In this document: positions 44,521 to 53,809 of the stretch, one piece after another
Numbering within the stretch: position 1 is the first letter of the stretch
Layout of the letters: each line of letters begins with the position of its first letter
Source of the DNA: Alloalcanivorax dieselolei B5
GTDB lineage: Bacteria; Pseudomonadota; Gammaproteobacteria; Pseudomonadales; Alcanivoracaceae
Assembly (NCBI RefSeq): GCF_000300005.1
Contig: NC_018691.1
Span: 1,116,001 to 1,180,000 of the forward strand
Direction of reading: 5' to 3'
DNA length: 64,000 bases
The notes under the pieces: model-generated
The model's input: only the letters and a program-made list of their open reading frames with translations
The model's database searches: none
What the model was told of the DNA's origin: nothing
Program-made: the position numbers and the translations under genes

Positions 44521-45177
44521 TTACCGCTGGGGTAAAGTGTACCAGTCCGGGGGCGGTGCTGTCCGGAGCTCAAGCCCCAGGCGCTGGGCGAGAATCGTAA
44601 CCAGATCCTCCTCCACCTGTTGCCGGGTCAGTGTCAGGCCTTCGGCGGCCAGACTGGTCATCGGCTGGCCGGCGTAGCCGCACGGGTTGATGCGCTGCCA
44701 GGGCGTGGCGTCGGCGTCCCGATTCAGGGCCAGGCCATGATAACTGCCCTTGCGGCGAATGCGCAGGCCCAGCGAGGCGATCTTGGCGCCGTTCACATAG
44801 ACGCCGGGGGCGTCCGCGCGGTTGACGGCATCAATGCCCTGCGCCGCCAGGTAGTCCACCACGGCCTGTTCGATGGCGTTGACCAGTCCGCGGCTGCCCA
44901 TCCCCAGACGCCGCACGTCCAGCATCAGATAGACCACGGTCTGGCCGGGACCGTGGTAGGTGACCTGGCCGCCGCGATCGCTGCGCACCACCGGGATATC
45001 GCCGGGGTTGAGCACGTGTTCGGGCTTGCCGGCCTGGCCCAAGGTGTACACCGGCGGGTGTTCCAGCACCCACAGTTCGTCGGGCGTGCTGTCATCCCGT
45101 TGTTCGGTGAAATCCCGCATGGCCCGCCAGCAGGTGTCGTAATCCGCCTGTGGCAGATAGCGGACGAGCAGGTTCAT
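44521..45177 (-). CDS. lipB: Octanoyltransferase LipB
   Basis: A 218-aa enzyme moving octanoate from acyl-carrier protein to lipoyl domains. [15 protein letters not shown] near residue 35, [20 protein letters not shown] near residue 70 and the catalytic-region [23 protein letters not shown] near residue 135 (Lys at KIAS), with [13 protein letters not shown] containing the catalytic Cys. GGAGCGTGCCG precedes the ATG; a GTG two codons upstream is an alternative. It precedes lipA by about 70 bp. Confidence 0.94.
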   Translation of the reverse strand: MNLLVRYLPQADYDTCWRAMRDFTEQRDDSTPDELWVLEHPPVYTLGQAGKPEHVLNPGDIPVVRSDRGGQVTYHGPGQTVVYLMLDVRRLGMGSRGLVNAIEQAVVDYLAAQGIDAVNRADAPGVYVNGAKIASLGLRIRRKGSYHGLALNRDADATPWQRINPCGYAGQPMTSLAAEGLTLTRQQVEEDLVTILAQRLGLELRTAPPPDWYTLPQR

Positions 45178-45196
45178 CGGCACGCTCCGGTTTGTG

Positions 45197-45469
45197 TCAC
45201 AGGGTGATTTTCACATGGGGGCAGGCGTTCAGTTCCCGATACAGGGCTTCCACCTGCCCTTTGTCTTGAACCGTGATGCGGGCGGTGAGGGCAATGAAAT
45301 TGCCACGGCTGCTGGGGCGGGCGCTGAGGTTGCGCGGACGGTCGAATTCTTGCTCCAGCACACGCTCAATGATGTCCACCACGGCATCTTCCAGCGGCGC
45401 GTCCACGGCGCCCATCACTTTCAAATGCATGGTGTGGGGGAATTCCCAAAGCTCTTCACGGATGGCCAT
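45197..45469 (-). CDS. ybeD: YbeD/DUF493 family protein
   Basis: A 90-aa ferredoxin-like-fold (ACT-like) protein with [18 protein letters not shown] near residue 8 and [30 protein letters not shown] near residue 50. The family usually sits between dacA/dat and lipB, as here, and is thought to be regulatory; biochemical role not established. GAATCGAC precedes the ATG weakly. Confidence 0.9.
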   Translation of the reverse strand: MAIREELWEFPHTMHLKVMGAVDAPLEDAVVDIIERVLEQEFDRPRNLSARPSSRGNFIALTARITVQDKGQVEALYRELNACPHVKITL

Positions 45470-45496
45470 GTCGATTCTCGCTGCGGTGGCGGATAC

Positions 45497-46360
45497 TTAC
45501 ACGCCGCAAAGGCGGCGCTTGAACGCTATATAGTGGCGGGCGAGGATTTTCCAAGTCTCGCCGGGGCGGCCATCGCCCACCGGGCGGCCATCCAGAGAGA
45601 CCACCGGCACCACGTCGCGGGTGGAACTGGAGATCCACACTTCGTCGGCGTCGCCCAGTTCGGCCTCGCTGATTTCCCGTTCACGCAGGGGCAGGTCCTG
45701 TTCCCGGCACAGTTCGATGATCAGATCACGGGTGATACCGCCGAGAATGGCATGGCTGGCCGGCGGGGTGGCGATTTCGCCGTCCTTGACGATAAACACG
45801 TTGCTGGCGGCGCCTTCGGTGACGAAGCCGTCATGGATCAGGATCGCCTCGCGGGCACCGGAGGCGATCGCCTGCTGCCGCAGCAGAATATTGGGCAGCA
45901 ACGATATGGACTTGATGTCACAACGGGCCCAGCGGATATCGTCCAGGGTGATAGCCGCGGCGCCGGTGATCTGATCCGGACTGTCCGCTGCCGGTACCGT
46001 CAGCGGCGCGGTGCTCATGAACACCGTGGGTGGCACCGGCGGATCGGGAAAGGCGTGATCACGCTTGTCGGCGGCGCCACGGGTAATTTGCAGGTACAGC
46101 GACAGATTGCCGCCGCCATTGCGCTGGATCAGCTCCTGGCAGCGGCGGCGCCAACCGGCGCGGTCATGCGGGTTGATCAGATACAACGCCGACAGGGAGC
46201 GTTCCAGCCGGCGCAGGTGTTCCTCGAAGCGGAACAGCACCCCATTGAAGGCGGGGATCACCTCGTATACCCCATCGGCGAACAGGAAACCGCGATCCAT
46301 TGGCGAGATGCGGGCCTGCTCCATGGCCATGAAGGCGCCGTTGAGGTAGACCGTGCTCAT
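45497..46360 (-). CDS. dat: D-amino-acid aminotransferase (class IV PLP)
   Basis: A 287-aa class-IV PLP aminotransferase of the D-alanine aminotransferase type, making D-Glu/D-Ala for murein. MSTVYLNGAFMAMEQARISPMDRGFLFADGVYEV at the start, the PLP lysine in CDIKSISLLPNILLRQQA near residue 145, EGAASNVFIVKDGEI near residue 175 and GGITRDLIIELC near residue 200. Its ATG overlaps the dacC stop (TGATG). A branched-chain or 4-amino-4-deoxychorismate lyase function is possible within class IV, but the cell-wall context favours Dat. Confidence 0.88.
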   Translation of the reverse strand: MSTVYLNGAFMAMEQARISPMDRGFLFADGVYEVIPAFNGVLFRFEEHLRRLERSLSALYLINPHDRAGWRRRCQELIQRNGGGNLSLYLQITRGAADKRDHAFPDPPVPPTVFMSTAPLTVPAADSPDQITGAAAITLDDIRWARCDIKSISLLPNILLRQQAIASGAREAILIHDGFVTEGAASNVFIVKDGEIATPPASHAILGGITRDLIIELCREQDLPLREREISEAELGDADEVWISSSTRDVVPVVSLDGRPVGDGRPGETWKILARHYIAFKRRLCGV

Positions 46361-47526
46361 CAGAACAGGCCTTTGAAGAACAGCATGATGTGGTCCCACA
46401 GGCGGGAGAAAAAGCCGCCTTCTTCCACGCTTTCCAGTGCCACCAGCGGTGTTTCGCTGATCACCTGGTCGTCCAGCCGGATGGTGACCGTGCCGTATTG
46501 CTGGCCTTTCTCGATCGGAGCACGCAGTTGCGGGTTGATCGTCATATCCGCCTGCAGACGGTCGGCGCTGTCCCGTGGCACGGTCAGTTGCACGTCTTTT
46601 TGCGGACCCAGGCGCACGGTGTTGGCGGCGCCCAGCCAGACATCCGGGTTGGCCAGCACGTCGTTGGCGCTGTAGGCCTTGTAGGATTCGAAGAAACGGA
46701 ACCCGTAGGTCAGCAGCTTTTGCGTTTCCTGAGCGCGGGCCTGTTCGGAGGCGGTGCCCATGACCACGCTGATCAGGCGCATCTCGTCGCGCTTGGCGGA
46801 GGCCACCAGGCAATAACCGGCTTCGTCGGTGTGGCCGGTTTTCAGGCCATCGACGGTGGAGTCCCGCCACAACAGCAGGTTGCGGTTGGTCTGGGTGATG
46901 CCGTTGTAGGTGAATTCCTTCTCGGCGTAGATATCGTAGTGTTCCGGGTAGTCGTTGATGATGGCCCGGGCCAGCCGTGCCATGTCATGGGCGGTACTGT
47001 GGTGATTTTCCGCCGGCCAGCCAGTGGCGTTCATGAAGTGGGTATCGTTCATGTTCAGAGCCCGCGCCTGTTGGTTCATCAGGTCGGCGAAGGCGTCCTC
47101 GGAGCCGGCGATATACTCGGCCATGGCGACACTGGCGTCGTTCCCGGACTGGATAATGATCCCGCGCAGCAGGTCGTCGATGGCGACCTGGGTGCCTTCC
47201 TTGAGAAAAGTGCGCGAACCGCCCATGCGCCAGGCCTTGACGCTGACCGGTGCCTGGTCCTGAAGCGAAATATTGCCGGACTGAATCTCCCGCTCGGCGA
47301 TATAGGCGGTCATCATCTTGGTCAGACTGGCCGGGGGCATGGTCTGATCGGCGTTGTGCTGGACGATGATGTGGCCGCTGCGGGCGTCCATCAAAATATA
47401 GCTGCGGGCTTCCACCGAAGGCGCGCGTGGCACGGTGCTTTGAGCCTGCCCGGTCAGCGGCAGCAGCGCAAGACAGGCGGCGGCGAATAAAAAGAAGATA
47501 TCGCGAAGGGCAATTCTCTGAGTCAT
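46360..47526 (-). CDS. dacC: D-alanyl-D-alanine carboxypeptidase (PBP5/6 type)
   Basis: A 388-aa low-molecular-mass PBP. Signal peptide ending GQAQS; SxxK in PPASLTKMMTAYIA near residue 64, SGNDASVAMAEYI (SxN) near residue 127, KTG in DGLKTGHTDEAGYCLVASA near residue 230; a C-terminal beta-domain and an amphipathic anchor helix (GGFFSRLWDHIMLFFKGLF). It trims pentapeptide stems and is held to the inner membrane by that helix. Upstream of dat in the cell-wall cluster. Confidence 0.92.
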   Translation of the reverse strand: MTQRIALRDIFFLFAAACLALLPLTGQAQSTVPRAPSVEARSYILMDARSGHIIVQHNADQTMPPASLTKMMTAYIAEREIQSGNISLQDQAPVSVKAWRMGGSRTFLKEGTQVAIDDLLRGIIIQSGNDASVAMAEYIAGSEDAFADLMNQQARALNMNDTHFMNATGWPAENHHSTAHDMARLARAIINDYPEHYDIYAEKEFTYNGITQTNRNLLLWRDSTVDGLKTGHTDEAGYCLVASAKRDEMRLISVVMGTASEQARAQETQKLLTYGFRFFESYKAYSANDVLANPDVWLGAANTVRLGPQKDVQLTVPRDSADRLQADMTINPQLRAPIEKGQQYGTVTIRLDDQVISETPLVALESVEEGGFFSRLWDHIMLFFKGLF

Positions 47527-47565
47527 GGTTTCCTGCCTGTTAGGTACTTCTTGTCGAATCCGGCC

Positions 47566-48516
47566 TTAGCGAACCGGCATCGGGGTGCCGAAGCCGGCCT
47601 GCTGGCATGCCTGGCGCGCCTGTTCCTGGTCGTCCAGGCTAGCAAAGGGGCCCAACCACACCTTGTAGTAGGCGCTGTCCTCCAATTTGCGCACGGTCAC
47701 CGGCAACTTCAGCCGGTCGCGCAACTGGCGTTCCAGATCGCGGGCGCCATCCAGGGCACGGAAGGCGCCGGCCTGGAGATAGAGATCTCCGGATCGGGCC
47801 TGGTTTTTACCGGCCTCCGGCGGCGGGCTGTCCAGTGCTGCCCGTACCGCGGTGGGCACGGTGCCCTGACGACGGCCGCCGGGGCGTTCCTCCGGTGTCA
47901 GCGCTTCCACCCGCACGTGGCCGGTGCCGTTCTGCTCGATGCCGAGACGAACCGCGGCGGCCCAGGACAGATCGATGATGCGGTCGGAATGGAAGGGGCC
48001 GCGGTCGTTCACCCGCACCACCAACTGCTTGTTGTTATCCAGATTGGTGACGCGGACATAAGTAGGCAGCGGCAGGGTGCGGTGGGCGGCGGTGAACCGG
48101 TACATGTCATAGGGTTCACCGCTGGAAGTCCGATAACCGTGAAACTTGCGTCCATACCAGGACGCCAGCCCTTCCTCATGGTAGCCCTCGGAGGACGGCA
48201 ACACATGATAGGTCTGTCCCCACACGGAGTAGGTGGCCGGATTGCCGTAACGGCTCGGCGGCTCGGATTTGGGAACCGGCTCCGGTATCCGCTCTATACT
48301 GCTGCGATCCTCGGCGGGCGGCGGACTGTCGGTGCTATGGGCATAACGGTCCGAGCCCGGTGCGCCGGCGGGGTCGCGGGCAGGGGGCTGGGCCGGGGAG
48401 GCATCACCGCTACTCTTTTTTGGAGGGCCGGCTGGAGCGTCCGGCGTGGTCGCCGGCGGGGTCAGGCTACAGGCACCCAGAGCCAGGGCCAAGGCACTGA
48501 TCAGAAGGCCACGCAT
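47566..48516 (-). CDS. rlpA: Septal-ring lytic transglycosylase RlpA
   Basis: A 316-aa lipoprotein: lipobox LGAC (after MRGLLISALALA), a Pro-rich linker, a double-psi beta-barrel with GLASWYGRKFHGYRTSSGEPYD near residue 130 and the catalytic-type Asp in NDRGPFHSDRIIDLSWAAA near residue 185, and a SPOR domain at the C-terminus (YLQAGAFRALDGARDL). It cleaves denuded glycan at the septum. ATG overlaps the mltB stop (TGATG); a TTG one codon upstream is possible. Confidence 0.93.
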   Translation of the reverse strand: MRGLLISALALALGACSLTPPATTPDAPAGPPKKSSGDASPAQPPARDPAGAPGSDRYAHSTDSPPPAEDRSSIERIPEPVPKSEPPSRYGNPATYSVWGQTYHVLPSSEGYHEEGLASWYGRKFHGYRTSSGEPYDMYRFTAAHRTLPLPTYVRVTNLDNNKQLVVRVNDRGPFHSDRIIDLSWAAAVRLGIEQNGTGHVRVEALTPEERPGGRRQGTVPTAVRAALDSPPPEAGKNQARSGDLYLQAGAFRALDGARDLERQLRDRLKLPVTVRKLEDSAYYKVWLGPFASLDDQEQARQACQQAGFGTPMPVR

Positions 48517-49562
48517 CAAGACCGGTCCTCTTCCAGCGCATGGGCCAGCTGCCGGGACAGCTGCAGCACCGCCATGGCGTAAAGTTCGCTGTGGTTGTAT
48601 CGAGTGATCACGTAAAAGTTGCGCGTCACCATCCAGAATTCGTGTCCTTTTTCACCGGTCAGGTCCAGCAGCGCCACCTGGGTGTCATCCGCCAGATCAA
48701 AGCAGTATTCGCTGCCGAGGGTATCATCCTGGCAGCTCACTGCCACTACGCCGTTTTTCCGGGCCGTAGCGAGACTGAAGGACGGCTTGTAGCCTTTTTC
48801 CGCCAACGCCTCATAGCCCTGACCTTCGATTCTGGCGCGGGCGGCTACCGGGAAGCCCGGCTGCCAATGATGACGGTGGAAATAATTTGCAACACTGCCG
48901 ATGGCGTCGGCGGGGCTGTTGACCAGATCGGTGACGCCATCTTGATCATAGTCCACCGCGTAGGCCTGGTAGCTGGTGGGAATGAACTGAGCCAGGCCCA
49001 TGGCGCCGGCGTAGGAACCGGTGATCTCGCTGGCGTCGATATGGGCCTGGTTTTCCATCTCCATCAGGGCCACCAACTGGCCGCGGAAGAAGGACGCCCG
49101 TGGTGGATAATCGAAGCCCAGGGTGGTCAAGGCGTCCAACACCCGGTAGGTGCCTTTATGACGGCCGTAGTAGGTCTCCACGCCGATGATGGCGAGGATG
49201 ATTTCACGGGGTACGCCATATTCGGCCTCGGCCCGGGCCAGTTCCTGCTGGTTTTCCCTGGCGAAGGCGACGCCGGCGTCGACCCGTTCCTGCTGTAAAA
49301 AGATTTTCTGATAACGGGCCCAGGTCATGGTGTGTTCCGCCGGGCGCGCGATGGATTCGAGGATCTTGTCCTGCCGCCGGGCCTGGGAGAGCAGTTCGCG
49401 GGCCCGTTTTTCGTCCACTCCTTTTTTCACCACTTCCTGGATCAGGGCTTCCGCCTTGGGGTGATGGGCATAGCCTTGCTCTTCGGCGAAAGCCGTGGCC
49501 ATGGGGAAAACAGCGGTGAGGAAAACAAAGGGGGTGAGCAGGGCGGACAGTCTTACACCCAT
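48516..49562 (-). CDS. mltB: Membrane-bound lytic murein transglycosylase B
   Basis: A 348-aa MltB-type lytic transglycosylase. Signal peptide MGVRLSALLTPFVFLTAVFPMATAFA without a cysteine lipobox, so soluble periplasmic or anchored differently from E. coli MltB. Catalytic Glu in AIIGVETYYGRHKGTYRVLDAL near residue 125, SYAGAMGLAQFIPTSYQAYAVDYD near residue 180. Start at 49562 follows GGAGAAACTC; an ATG four codons earlier is possible. Adjacent to rlpA and the elongasome genes. Confidence 0.9.
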   Translation of the reverse strand: MGVRLSALLTPFVFLTAVFPMATAFAEEQGYAHHPKAEALIQEVVKKGVDEKRARELLSQARRQDKILESIARPAEHTMTWARYQKIFLQQERVDAGVAFARENQQELARAEAEYGVPREIILAIIGVETYYGRHKGTYRVLDALTTLGFDYPPRASFFRGQLVALMEMENQAHIDASEITGSYAGAMGLAQFIPTSYQAYAVDYDQDGVTDLVNSPADAIGSVANYFHRHHWQPGFPVAARARIEGQGYEALAEKGYKPSFSLATARKNGVVAVSCQDDTLGSEYCFDLADDTQVALLDLTGEKGHEFWMVTRNFYVITRYNHSELYAMAVLQLSRQLAHALEEDRS

Positions 49563-49695
49563 GAGTTTCTCCATAAAAACAGGGGGGATGGGGCTGGGAG
49601 CCATAATATCGGGGTCGGCAAGGTTAAACCATGATCGCGGCGCGCGCCGCGCTGGCGACAGGCTCTAAGTGCTGACCATGGAATCCGCCGCCGGT

Positions 49696-50841
49696 TCAGA
49701 AGTTGATGAAGCGCCGGTGGGTATGGATCGACATCAGCATGCCGAAACTGGCCAGCAGGGTAACAATCGAAGTGCCGCCATAACTGACCAGCGGCAGCGG
49801 TACCCCCACCACCGGCAGCAGGCCGGACACCATGCCCACGTTGACAAACACGTAGATGAAAAAGGTCATGGTCAGTGCCGCCGCCAGCAATCGGCTGAAG
49901 GTCTCCTGAGCTTGCCAGCTGATAAAGAAGCCGCGCCCGATGATTACCAGATAGACCGCCAGTAACAGCAGGAATCCGATCAGCCCGAACTCTTCACCGA
50001 GCACGGCGAGAATGAAATCGGTGTGGGACTCCGGCAGGAAGTCCAGCCGCGACTGGGTGCCGTCCTGCCAGCCCTTGCCGCCGATGCCGCCGGAGCCGAT
50101 GGCGGTCTTCGACTGGATGATGTTCCAGCCGGCTCCACGCGGGTCGGCCTCCGGATTCAGGAAGGTGTCCACCCGGGTGCGCTGGTAGTCGTGCAGAACG
50201 AAGAAATACATCAGGGGCGCGGCCACCACCAGCACCAGCACCGCCAGCCCGATCAGCCGCCAGGACAGCCCCGCCATGAACAGGACCACCAGGCCGGCGG
50301 CGGCAATCAGAAGGGCGGTGCCCAGATCCGGTTGCATGGCGATCAGCACTGTGGGTAGAAAGATGAGGACCAGCGCGCCAAGCACATTACGTTTTGACGG
50401 CGGCAAAGTGCGGTCGCTGAAGAACCAGGCGACCATGGCCGGCACCGCCAGTTTCATCAGTTCCGCGGGCTGAAAACGGCCGATGCCGGGCAGGCTCAGC
50501 CAGCGCTGGGCCCCCTTCGCCTCGGTGCCTACCAGAATCACCAGTGCCAGCAGGACCAGGCCGACGCAGTACACCAGGGGTGCCCAGAAACGGAACGTTC
50601 TCGGTGGCAGTTGCGCCAGCACCAGCATCACCAGCAAACCGCCGCCGAAGCGGATGGCCTGGCGGACCACCGTGTCCAGGCTGCCGCCGCTGGCGCTGTA
50701 GAGGACCGCCAGGCCGCCCAGCATGGTCAACAGAAGGGCCGCCAGCAGCGGTGGGTCCAGATGCAGGCGCGTGGCCACCGGGGTGCGGAAGATGGCATGG
50801 CCGCCGTTGTCGGTGGTTCTGACCGGATCGACTTGACTCAT
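49696..50841 (-). CDS. rodA: Rod-shape SEDS glycosyltransferase RodA
   Basis: A 381-aa SEDS-family peptidoglycan polymerase with about ten helices. WLSLPGIGRFQPAELMKLAVPAMVAWF near residue 115, KTAIGSGGIGGKGWQDGTQSRLDFLPESHTDFI near residue 245 (with the catalytic-region Asp), and GVPLPLVSYGGTS near residue 350 are RodA signatures. It partners PBP2 (mrdA), whose stop overlaps its start as ATGA. Confidence 0.94.
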   Translation of the reverse strand: MSQVDPVRTTDNGGHAIFRTPVATRLHLDPPLLAALLLTMLGGLAVLYSASGGSLDTVVRQAIRFGGGLLVMLVLAQLPPRTFRFWAPLVYCVGLVLLALVILVGTEAKGAQRWLSLPGIGRFQPAELMKLAVPAMVAWFFSDRTLPPSKRNVLGALVLIFLPTVLIAMQPDLGTALLIAAAGLVVLFMAGLSWRLIGLAVLVLVVAAPLMYFFVLHDYQRTRVDTFLNPEADPRGAGWNIIQSKTAIGSGGIGGKGWQDGTQSRLDFLPESHTDFILAVLGEEFGLIGFLLLLAVYLVIIGRGFFISWQAQETFSRLLAAALTMTFFIYVFVNVGMVSGLLPVVGVPLPLVSYGGTSIVTLLASFGMLMSIHTHRRFINF

Positions 50842-52778
50842 TGGGCGGCCGTCCTGGTCGAGTGGGCGGTGGCGGCGGTGGTATTGGCCGGTGCGGGCAG
50901 CGCATTCTGTATGGGCGGCCGCGCCAGCGGCTCCGGAACACTCAGATTACCGTCCTCGTCCAGCAGCCAGGCGTCCATCACCTGACGAGCCACCGGGCCG
51001 GCCACGGAACCGCCATGACGGCCATTCTCCACCATCACCGCCACGGCGATGGCCGGGTTTTCAACCGGCGCGAAGGATACGATCAGAGCATGGTCGAGCA
51101 TGCGTTCCGCCAATTCTTCCTCGTTATAGGTTTCTTCCTGGCCAACCGAAAACACCTGAGCGGTGCCGCTTTTGGCGCCCATATGATAGCGGGCGTCCTT
51201 GGCCATGACACGGCCGGTGCCGCGGTTGCTGTGGACCACGGCTTCCATGGCGTGCTTCATGCGCTCCCAGTTTTGAGGGTCCTTGAGCACGATATCCGGA
51301 CGGCGCGGCCGATGGGTTTCATCGGCGGCCAGGGTGGGTACCACCTGGTGGCCGTCATTGGCCAGGATCGCCGTGGCCACCGCCAGTTGCAGCGGGGTGG
51401 TGAGCATGAAGCCCTGGCCAATACTGGTGTTGATGGTATCGCCGTGGAACCAGGGTGCGTTACGGGCGGCCCGTTTCCATTCCCGGGAAGGCATATTCCC
51501 TTCGGATTCGTTGAGCAGGTCGATGCCGGTGGTCTCGCCGATGGAGAAGCCGACCATGAAATCATGCATGCGATCGATACCGAGCCGGAACCCCATATCG
51601 TAGAAATAGGTGTCACAGGATTGCACCACCGCCTTTTCCATATCCACCTGACCATGCCCCCAGCGCTTCCAGTCCCGGTAGCGGTGCGGATTGCCCTCGA
51701 GACTGAAATAGCCGGGGTCGTGGATGGTCCTCTCCCAGGTGGTGACGCCGGCATCCAGGCCCGCCAGACCGAGCATGGGTTTCACCGTGGAGCCTGGTGG
51801 ATAACGGCCCTGCAGGGCGCGGTTGAACAGCGGGTGATCATGATCCTGCTGATAACGGGCATAGTCCTTGTGGGAAATGCCGGTGACGAACAGGTTGGGA
51901 TCGAAACCGGGGCGGCTGACGAAGGCGAGCACGCTGCCGTCGCGGGGATCAATGGCGATCACCGCGCCGCGCCGCTCGCCGAGGGCGTCATAGGCGGCCT
52001 GCTGCACTCTCAGATCCAGGGACAGGCGCAGATCGTCACCGGGTATCGGTGGTTGCTCTTCCAGAACCCGCAGGATCCGGCCGCGGGCATTGGTTTCCAC
52101 CTGACGATAGCCGACCTGGCCGTGTAGCCGATGTTCGTAATAGCGTTCCACGCCGGTGCGGCCGTAATAATGAGTACCGCTGTAGTTGCGCTGCTCGGCC
52201 AGGGTCATGTTATCCAGGTCCTCGGCGTTGAGGCGGTTGACGTAGCCGAGCACGTGGGAAAACAGATGACTGTGAGGATAGTAACGCACCGGCGATGCCG
52301 TGACCCGGGCCCCGGGTAGCTCGTGTTGATGCACCGCGATGCGGGCGATCTCCTCCTCGGTGAGCCGGCCGCGCAGCGGGATCGGTTCCCACGGGCGGCG
52401 GGCGCTGGTGCGGCGCCGCTCGAACCGCTCCAGGTCATCGTCGGTCAGCGGGATCAACTGGCGGATGCGATTCAGGGTGTCGTGCAGATCCGCGCTTTGC
52501 TCCACTGCCAGTTCCAGGGTGAAATCCGGCCGGTTCACCGCCAGGATTTCCCCGTTGCGGTCGGTGATCAGGCCGCGCGGCGGCGACATCGCCTGGGTCA
52601 GCACCCGGTTGTTGTCGCTAAGGGTAGTGAACCGGCTGTGCTGGGCAATCTGCAGCCAGGCCATGCGCCCGACCAGCACCAGCGACAACACCAGCACCAG
52701 CGCCACCGCCACCAGCAGCCGCAGGCTGAACAGACGGTGCTCGTGATGGTGGTCCTTGAGGGTCAGCGGTTGGCGCAT
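50838..52778 (-). CDS. mrdA: Penicillin-binding protein 2
   Basis: A 646-aa class-B PBP, the transpeptidase of cell elongation. One N-terminal anchor near residues 18-38; dimerisation domain containing RGLITDRNGEILAVN near residue 75; transpeptidase SxxK in YPPGSTVKPMLGL near residue 335, SxD-type SCDTYFYDMG near residue 395 and KSG in GAKSGTAQVFS near residue 550. The C-terminal 30 residues are Ala/Pro/Thr-rich. It is coupled to rodA (ATGA) and lies downstream of rlmH. Confidence 0.94.
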   Translation of the reverse strand: MRQPLTLKDHHHEHRLFSLRLLVAVALVLVLSLVLVGRMAWLQIAQHSRFTTLSDNNRVLTQAMSPPRGLITDRNGEILAVNRPDFTLELAVEQSADLHDTLNRIRQLIPLTDDDLERFERRRTSARRPWEPIPLRGRLTEEEIARIAVHQHELPGARVTASPVRYYPHSHLFSHVLGYVNRLNAEDLDNMTLAEQRNYSGTHYYGRTGVERYYEHRLHGQVGYRQVETNARGRILRVLEEQPPIPGDDLRLSLDLRVQQAAYDALGERRGAVIAIDPRDGSVLAFVSRPGFDPNLFVTGISHKDYARYQQDHDHPLFNRALQGRYPPGSTVKPMLGLAGLDAGVTTWERTIHDPGYFSLEGNPHRYRDWKRWGHGQVDMEKAVVQSCDTYFYDMGFRLGIDRMHDFMVGFSIGETTGIDLLNESEGNMPSREWKRAARNAPWFHGDTINTSIGQGFMLTTPLQLAVATAILANDGHQVVPTLAADETHRPRRPDIVLKDPQNWERMKHAMEAVVHSNRGTGRVMAKDARYHMGAKSGTAQVFSVGQEETYNEEELAERMLDHALIVSFAPVENPAIAVAVMVENGRHGGSVAGPVARQVMDAWLLDEDGNLSVPEPLARPPIQNALPAPANTTAATAHSTRTAAQ

Positions 52779-52882
52779 GTGGATCCTGTGATCGGTTCCG
52801 CGCCCGGTCGCCGCGGCACGGTGATCGGAACGAAATGTGAATGTGGATCGCGCATGGCTGCCAGATTATCGGGTGGTTTTGC

Positions 52883-53353
52883 TCAGCGATGATAGGGGTG
52901 GCCGGCAAGCAGCGTCCAGCCGCGATACAGCTGTTCGGCGAGCAACACCCGTACCAGCGGGTGCGGCAGCGTCAACGCCGACAGTGACCAGCGCTCATCG
53001 GCAGCGGCGGACAACCTGGCACACAAGCCATCCGGACCTCCCACCAGCAGCGCCAGATCCTGCCCCAGATCCCGCAACTCGCCGAGACGTTGTGACAACA
53101 TGGGCGTATCCACCGCTTTGCCGGTGACCTCCAGGGCCACCACGCGGGCGCCGGGCAGCTTCTCCAGCCGTTTGCGGATGGCCTCGCCCTCGGCCCGCAC
53201 CAAAGCGGCGACGTCGCCCTTGGCCCGTTTGGGCAGCGGGATTTCCTCCAGCTGCAGGCGCATGTCCGGGGGCAGCCGCTTCTGGTATTCCTGGAAGCCC
53301 TGCTCGACCCAGGCCGGCATGCGAGTGCCGACGGCAAACAGATGGATGCGCAT
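52883..53353 (-). CDS. rlmH: 23S rRNA pseudouridine1915 N3-methyltransferase RlmH
   Basis: A 156-aa SPOUT methyltransferase acting on pseudouridine 1915 of 23S rRNA. MRIHLFAVGTRMPAWVEQGFQEYQKRLP at the start, LALLVGGPDGLC near residue 100 (AdoMet-binding trefoil knot), and the conserved C-terminus LLAEQLYRGWTLLAGHPYHR. Standard length for the family. It sits between rsfS and mrdA, as in most gammaproteobacteria. Confidence 0.94.
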   Translation of the reverse strand: MRIHLFAVGTRMPAWVEQGFQEYQKRLPPDMRLQLEEIPLPKRAKGDVAALVRAEGEAIRKRLEKLPGARVVALEVTGKAVDTPMLSQRLGELRDLGQDLALLVGGPDGLCARLSAAADERWSLSALTLPHPLVRVLLAEQLYRGWTLLAGHPYHR

Positions 53354-53434
53354 AGACTCTCCTGCGGCGCCTCTCTGCCCCGGCCCTCGGTGATGCCGGG
53401 TCAGGCAAGTGGGACTGCGAAACGGCTCGCCGGT

Positions 53435-53809
53435 TCAGCCCGGATCCTTGTCGGCCGGCGTGCCGGCCCGCTCGGGATGGTGATCCGGGTTCCGCCACAG
53501 GCGTTCCAGATCGTAGAACTCGCGGGTGGCGGGCAGCATCAAGTGGACGATGACGTCACCGAGATCCACCAGGATCCACTCGGCCCCTTTTTCGCCTTCG
53601 GTGCCCAACGGGCGATGACCGGCCTGTTTGGCCCGTTCCACCACGTTGTCCGCCAGTGCTTTGACGTGGCGGTTGGAGGTGCCGCTGGCGATGACCATAT
53701 CGTCCGCCACACTGGTGAGCTCGCGAACATCCAGGTGGGTGACGTTGCGTGCTTTCAGTTCTTCGAGCGCGTCGAGTACCAGATCCAGCAGAGAGGTATC
53801 AGAACTCAT
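53435..53809 (-). CDS. rsfS: Ribosomal silencing factor RsfS
   Basis: A 124-aa RsfS/Iojap protein that binds L14 on the large ribosomal subunit and blocks subunit joining in starvation. [50 protein letters not shown] and [29 protein letters not shown] blocks are diagnostic. The C-terminus is longer than the minimal family by about ten charged residues. Its ATG lies 11 bp inside the end of nadD, so the nadD tail overlaps its ribosome site. Confidence 0.94.
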   Translation of the reverse strand: MSSDTSLLDLVLDALEELKARNVTHLDVRELTSVADDMVIASGTSNRHVKALADNVVERAKQAGHRPLGTEGEKGAEWILVDLGDVIVHLMLPATREFYDLERLWRNPDHHPERAGTPADKDPG